From contig CM063109.1 in assembly GCA_031841125.1 (NCBI GenBank), forward strand, positions 1,278,321 to 1,342,320: a stretch of 64,000 bases of DNA. The letters run 5' to 3'. A model generated the notes under the pieces. That model had not been told where the DNA came from. It made no database searches and saw only the letters and a list, made by a program, of their open reading frames with translations. Below, piece after piece: positions 58,541 through 64,000 of the stretch. Both the position numbers and the translations under genes were made by a program. Position 1 is the first letter of the stretch, and the number at the start of each line of letters is the position of its first letter. This DNA comes from Acanthococcus lagerstroemiae (taxonomy: Eukaryota > Arthropoda > Insecta > Hemiptera > Eriococcidae).

Positions 58541-60070
58541 TTTTTATATTACTTATTTATTTATGTATTTGTTTATTTTTTGTTGTATGATGTATAATGA
58601 GCATCAGGGTTCACTACATTCCAATAAAAAAAAAAAAAATCGCGTAGGTATATGAATTTTAGCAACTGTAAGGAAAAGGTTCGTATATACTGTACGTTGT
58701 ACCGTATATTCCGACACCCAAGCACGCACCCAGAAACTTATTGTGAAGGAGTTAACATTTGAAAATTGAAAAACAATATTCGCGAGTGGAGCGAGGAAGA
58801 AAATTCTCACAGTTTTGAAGCAGTATCTTCTCATTAGAAAAATTTCCATCTGTGGAGAGGGCTATCGTCCCCATAGTGTCCTCTTTGGGCGCGAACCACT
58901 AGCCACATTGTACATATGAGACTGCAAAAGTTCTTTCGTTAGCTCTCAAAAAATCAATAATTGGAAAGGGTATTGCAAGTGAATCTGCATCTTCTGCGAG
59001 GAGCTATAACCTACGTACCTATTATGGTTACGTGTCCGGCCCCGACCTGTGACTTTCTTGGTGCAGCTAACTTATTTAGGAGCAGTATTATAAATGATGG
59101 CATTTTGAGTGGAATTCCTCTCCGCCTCCCATATAGGAATTTTTGGATCGGACCTGACTAATATGCCGACGCAATGTGTAAGTCTACTTGTATCGTAAAT
59201 TTCTAGATTGGTCGAGTCAAAAAGTAACCCAGGTCTTACTCATATAGGCTCTCTTCTCACAATCAGATCCCAAAGAATATACCTAAATCCGAGTTTTGTT
59301 GCGAATAAATAAATAAATAAATACAACGGTTCAAAAAGAGAATCGATAATTTAGAACGAACTGTAAATCACGGTCAAGTCGAAAACTTTTACCAAGTGAA
59401 ACAGATATTTAGTGTCACTTAAGAATGTTCAAAGAGATGAGAGAAAAAGAGATGTGAACGAAAAAGAGAGACGGTACGATCGTTATCGTGTACGGTGGGT
59501 TCGAATTGCTCCCGAGAGTATTCGCTTGTCTGTTACTAAAGCTAAGCACGTCTGTTATTGCCCATCTAGAACTTAATGCCTCGATGTAAGAACTAGAAAG
59601 AATTTGCCGGATATGGCCTAACATTAGTCTGTGATTGTACGCAATGTCACGGATGATCAACTTATTTTTTACCGAATACGAAAGAAAACAGAAAATATTT
59701 TCATTCCCCGTATTTGTAACAATTTTGAGAAAAACGCACGCGATACAAATATACGTACCTACTCGCGTGCGGTACTCCTTTGGGAACGACCTTAAATTGC
59801 CACTTATTTGTTGCCTCTTCTCTCGGTCCTTTTTACCGCACATTCCCGAGTAGGTACCTTATCGAAGAATCATCCTCGTTTTCTTTTAGCAAAAATTCTT
59901 CGGCTAGACGTAATTCGCTGTTCGTCGTCGGTCGGCTAGTACAGTCGTACATATGATTCAGCAATGTACGCTTCACATATGGTACACGCGTGTAAATGCG
60001 TGTTAGTACGCGAAGGTAGGTGTAAGTTACCAACCATGGTTCGTGTCCAACTGAAAGCAGAAGAAACTGC
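58541..60070. other. Non-genic stretch
   Basis: An AATA tetranucleotide tract lies at 59303-59323. A 142-codon minus-strand frame at 59415-59843 has no recognised domain, and its plus-strand complement is also partly open. No supported gene. Confidence 0.4.
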
Positions 60071-60074
60071 TGGC

Positions 60075-60764
60075 TAAATTGTCGGGCTACCGTTCTGGAA
60101 ACCAGACTCGAATGCTCTGTAGTTCGATTTTGGCAAGATGAGGTAGTCGAGGGACAACGGCATTCCGCGCAGCTGAATTCCTACGATGGCGCTGATGAAA
60201 GAGCGATCCCGGCGTTTTGAATTAGAACGCAATGGGAACGCGAACAGGAGGTATATCAAAAATGAGCCTTTCGGAGCACGAATTGATGCTACACACCTCC
60301 ATCGCTGATGCTCTCTCCATCCCTCTACGGGTTTGCCCATTATTTGATCCTCCCTGGGTACAGCTGGTTGGGAGTGCCGATGATGCGATGATGCCTCGGA
60401 TGGTGCCGACACTGTCCAACGCTGAAACAAAGCTCGTAACTTGTTGCGCAAAGTCATTCCGAATCGAGTATGCTCGACACTTCAAGCGCTGGACTCATCG
60501 GCTAGCTTGGTGAGGAATAGGAACGTTTGCCTTATTTCCGTGAATTGGGCACGCAACCCTCGAACAGTTCCGACTGGGTAACTGGTGAACTCAAGAAGCT
60601 CCACCGAGTGGTATAAAGGAATTCCCCCCCTCCCTCTTTGAACGTGACTTACTAGCGGTAGTCCACCTGTGTACCACGGCTGTCCTGCCGGAGTCGGTTC
60701 TACTGGGCATTACCTAATGTCCCTCACGAGGGAAATCCAATTAAAAAGAATAATAATAATAAAG
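60075..60764 (+). repeat. Candidate retroelement 3' end with (AAT)n tail
   Basis: A GC-richer block ends in gtccctcacgagggaaatcc, aattaaaaag and then four AAT units, a common 3' terminus of insect LINEs and LINE-dependent SINEs. Overlapping frames on both strands at 60074-60513 are open (for example SIADALSIPLRVCPLFDPPW on plus) but show no RT blocks. The element identity is not established. Confidence 0.35.
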
Positions 60765-61424
60765 TAAGCGTAGATTATACTGCTGTATAGGTATAATGTG
60801 TGGGGCGAGTTGGGTACAAGGCTATAACTAAGGAGGGGTAAATCGAGGCATTGTCTCCCTTGAAAACTTGGTTACGGAAACGCATATCGATATTACAGCC
60901 ACTGTTTAACTTGGGTGTAACTACAGAAAATTTTCGAGCACTTTTTTACTGTCGTGAATCGTAAATGTGCTTCACTGAACTCAAACTGTCGGTGCGAGTA
61001 GGTAACGGAAAAAAATCTATTCTCACGCCGGTGGCCTATTACCTATGTAAGTACGCAGAAATAAATCCGAGCCTACATTCCAATTACCTATTGTAGGAAT
61101 AGATTTTTCCCCTTCTTTGCCCAATTGCGGTAATAATAATATTACTTTCGTAGAATGAGTATAAAAGAAGAAAGAAAGAAATGGAAGAAAGAAAGAGAAA
61201 AAAAGTGATATTTCATCGATAATGATAAGTATAAAGGGCGGCTTTGTGACACGCGCCACGTGCCAATTAAACGTAATCGTAACAGTGCTGAGTTTGTTAC
61301 ACATGTACGTGCAAATATACTAATGTGTAGTCTACTATACATAATATCTAGAATGTACGTATTCGTATATTATTTCCTAACGTACGTAAGAATGAAAAAA
61401 GAGTGTGGTAAAAAATAAGTCGGC

Positions 61425-61500
61425 TGTGTGTTGCTGTGTGGCGAGCCAAGGCGAGGCGCGGCGAAGTGAAGCGTGGCGTGGTGTAATGTGGTATGATGCG
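61425..61500. repeat. G-rich degenerate GGCG/GTGG tract
   Basis: gcgagccaaggcgaggcgcg and gcgaagtgaagcgtggcgtg followed by gtgtaatgtggtatgatg form an irregular purine/GC-rich repeat in an otherwise AT-rich area. Confidence 0.5.
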
Positions 61501-61581
61501 TTAAAATACTTAAGCTAAAGGGGGGAAAGGCAAGTCGAATTGAGCAGAGCGTTGCAGGGTCAATTAATCACGATTAATTAA

Positions 61582-61660
61582 TACAGCTGGATCAAATTAG
61601 AGTTGAATCGGGTAAGAGCTGAATCAAATACAGTTGAGTGTCAATCTAGAGTTGCATAAA
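61582..61660. repeat. Minisatellite, period about 16 bp
   Basis: Five diverged units of ta-agttgaatcaaa type: tacagctggatcaaat, tagagttgaatcgggt, aagagctgaatcaaa, tacagttgagtgtcaa and tctagagttgcataaa. Confidence 0.6.
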
Positions 61661-62664
61661 AATCATTAATTTCGACTATACAGATTCGAAAATGATGAAT
61701 TTTCCCCGGATACATACGTGAAACCAAGATTTTTATTTTTTAGACCCGCGTCTACAATAGTAGTCATCCTATATTTTTCGGAACTCAACGCCTACACATA
61801 TGGGAATTGGGGGGAAAAGTCAGCTGAGTATAACAGGCGAAGGACTTTAGGAAAAAAATCCTCCAGCTGAGTATACACAAGTGTGGGTCTCGGCAAACAA
61901 AAATCAAATGCCTATAGGGTTACCAAATCTAAAGTACTCTCTTTTTTTTATTCTACGATGTACTCTTACGTAATCTTTCCAAAGTTTCAACTTTTTTTAC
62001 TAAAAAAAGTGCGAGTCAGCCGCTTCCAAAATTACCGTATACATATAAAGAAGAAAAATTTTCAAAAGCAAAGAAAAACTGTGGGAGAGAGATTTTTCAA
62101 TTCTTCCTTAGTGATGCGGGTATCATTGGATAAGTCTCGACTCGCGTAATCGGTCTGCGAAGTTTCAAGAAGATCCGATCACAGTTGCAAGTGTAGAAAG
62201 CGAAAATATAAATGACTCGATTAGTTTTGGAAGTGTACCGTTGTATAACGAGTTTTAGAACTGGAATTTTGACAGTTTTCGGGTACTAACGCCGTGACGT
62301 ATAGTGATAGTAGTTTTATCGCTAAACACAAACATAAATGATTAGTTTTGAAAGGAAACTATCAGATGCGCCAGATAACAATATTAATTTTTTTTTTTTT
62401 TTTAATCAGACAATGTAAAATGCGCTCCTCTAAAAATATTTCTGGTCTGGAGAATCCCCTCATTCCTGAGACCTGATATCGACTTAATTATGTACCACCG
62501 TTGTCAATATCAGTAAGCTGATGGTTGGCTCTTGGAAAGAAGGGAACTCAAAATACGAATATACTGCTATTCCGAGGCAAAGAAGGGCGACGTATCGATA
62601 GAGAGGACACAGTGTAATTATAAAGACTATTGAGATTAGATCAGGTATCATTCCGATCTGCAAG

Positions 62665-62880
62665 GGTTGACATAATTTTGACCTGCGCCAGTTTTGCGAA
62701 TTTTGACACGGTATTTTGACATTTTGACAATCATTCAACCAATGAGAGCACTCCGACGCATTTTTGACTTCTTGACACCTCTTTGACCGATCAGTTCTGC
62801 TATATAAGTGGATGGAACCTATGCGATTGTCAAGGACCGACCTATTTTGACTCAAAAAGAGTGTCTTTTGACGCTAATTT
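62665..62880 (+). promoter_or_regulatory. TTTTGAC cluster around a TATA box
   Basis: About ten (t)tttgac or gtcaa words lie within 215 bp, seven of them as ttttgac in one orientation. A consensus tatataag sits at 62801-62808 inside the cluster. Such a motif array beside a TATA box could be a promoter with repeated factor sites, though no coding region follows. A degenerate tandem repeat is the simplest alternative. Confidence 0.3.
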
Positions 62881-63174
62881 TGCAGAACGGGATATCTATC
62901 CCTTAAATTTCACTGCTTGTCAGACTGCGTAGTGCACTTTGTGCTATATCCATCACAACACATGCTTTGATCGTACATACGCGTACAATAACGCAATGAC
63001 TAATTTAGCATCTACCAATTAAAATAAATTTTGTCGAATTTTTCAATCATCCACTACACGATGCAACAACTAATTTATATTATTTATTCTAACAAGTTAA
63101 TGATTTTTGTGAAATTTCTAATGCCGAATACAATACTAACTTACATTATATACTCTCGCCCGTTTTCCTCTATT

Positions 63175-63452
63175 ATCATATCAGAATTTTGAGATCTGAA
63201 CGTGTTTTAAATTCGTAAAATCCCTTTTATAATTACTGTTTTGGTTCGTTCAAGGGATAACACCGTTTTGATTCCAATATCAACACCTAAGTAGCGCCAA
63301 GCTGGAACATTCAAGATCTAGACCAGAATGAAATTATAATAAAAGAGTTTAACCTATTAACCAATGTGACCACTATGAGTGTCACGAGCTCTTCTTTCAA
63401 AAAAGATGCGTTAATTCCAGACTGTTAAAGATCACAAAAACAAGGCGTGTTG
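63175..63452 (+). repeat. Dispersed repeat F, copy 2
   Basis: Partner of 58188-58400. It contains about 70 bp extra between gattccaatatcaa and aacctattaaccaatgtgac, absent from copy 1. The 3' block cttctttcaaaaaagatgcg differs from copy 1 by a single base. Confidence 0.8.
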
Positions 63453-63905
63453 GGGGGGGGGAGACTGATGTATAATTAATATTATTTATGAAATGAGATG
63501 GCGTCAGTGAGTTTTTTAGGTTTTAGAATTTCACTACCTAACCGATGAGCACCTGGCCTACTAACACTTTTTATTTTTTCTGGAGGATGAGGATGGAGGA
63601 AGCTTCTCTTTCTCCATCCCTCCTTTTGATATATGTTCCTGAGTGCGGGACAGTGCGGTACGGTAGACTACTGAAAGTAGAGGCTTCGCATCGCGCCGTC
63701 TCTATTCGCGAATTTGAAATGAGTTGATTAGCCGGCGTCGTTATTCGCTGGCTGCATGCGTGCTGCGTAGAATATACGGTCCACGCGCTAATATGATCCC
63801 AAGGGATGAAGATATGTACGACAACTACAACTACAATACTACGTCATGGTTATTATTGTATTGTTGCGCTATGCTATATCTGAGCTTCATAGTTTCACTT
63901 CTACG

Positions 63906-63937
<32 letters not shown>

Positions 63938-64000
63938 ATTATATACGAAATGCTGTATGTGTATTATACTCGTATTGTGTTACGTACGGTTTGCACACGC
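63453..64000. other. Non-genic stretch with microsatellite
   Basis: A (TTA)n tract of about ten units lies at 63907-63937. A 60-codon frame at 63545-63727 has no domain features. Confidence 0.5.

Noticed and set aside
60232..60513. 93-codon plus-strand frame SLSEHELMLHTSIADALSIP...
   Set aside because: Overlapping frames on both strands are open and no RT, RNase H or host domain is recognisable. It is kept only as part of a candidate repeat.

Overview
The window is nuclear DNA from an animal, most likely an insect. It is AT-rich by eye, has no long uninterrupted genes, and carries intron-like signals, microsatellites and many decayed transposons. The transposon families seen (RTE-like, jockey-like and R1-like LINEs, ZMYM/hAT DNA elements, palindromic MITEs) fit an arthropod. 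The DUF4780-like ORF1 of one LINE and the constant recurrence of words such as TAGGTAC, GTACCTA and ACTCGTA remind me of sternorrhynchan Hemiptera (mealybugs, scales, whiteflies). That placement is inference from memory, not a search.

No complete host gene can be shown. The best host candidates are two exon-like ORFs on the plus strand. One is a symmetric phase 1-1 exon at 15741-15893. The other is a terminal-type exon at 30946-31526 with a consensus acceptor, a 193-codon open frame and a strong donor directly after its stop. Their phases match, so they could belong to one gene with a 15 kb transposon-filled intron, but this is unproven. Weaker candidates are a 100-aa ORF at 27679-27981, possible 5' exons at 30541-30661 and 38087-38179, and a tiny Gly-X-Y-like exon pair near 2.1 kb.

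Layout: 1-11 kb is mostly unannotatable, with an RTE-like reverse transcriptase tail (minus, 1.05-1.45 kb) and one palindromic element (7.1 kb). 11.4-13.9 kb holds two neighbouring, highly diverged tandem arrays with periods of roughly 140 and 160 bp. 14.8-25.6 kb is a transposon cluster: a TA-flanked MITE, a jockey-like LINE split by a hAT-like MITE with subterminal GCGTCCC repeats, a GTAGCAC-rich block, a 99-bp retroposon with 14-bp target duplications, an R1-like fragment, a 1.29-kb hAT element with TIRs and an 8-bp target duplication, a 223-bp palindrome and a second R1-like fragment. 32-46 kb carries further MITEs: a two-copy palindromic family, and one hAT MITE with a perfect 8-bp duplication. 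47.2-50.4 kb is the 5' part of an R1-like LINE (untranslated region, ORF1 and ORF2 up to the start of the reverse transcriptase), interrupted by a second copy of the 14.8-kb MITE and by a second copy of the 99-bp retroposon. 53-64 kb holds dispersed low-copy repeats, minisatellites and two TATA-type promoter candidates, but no recognised gene.

The most interesting signal is the set of nested insertions whose target duplications are still legible. These include a short (70-99 bp) family with 13-14 bp duplications that matches no element I know.
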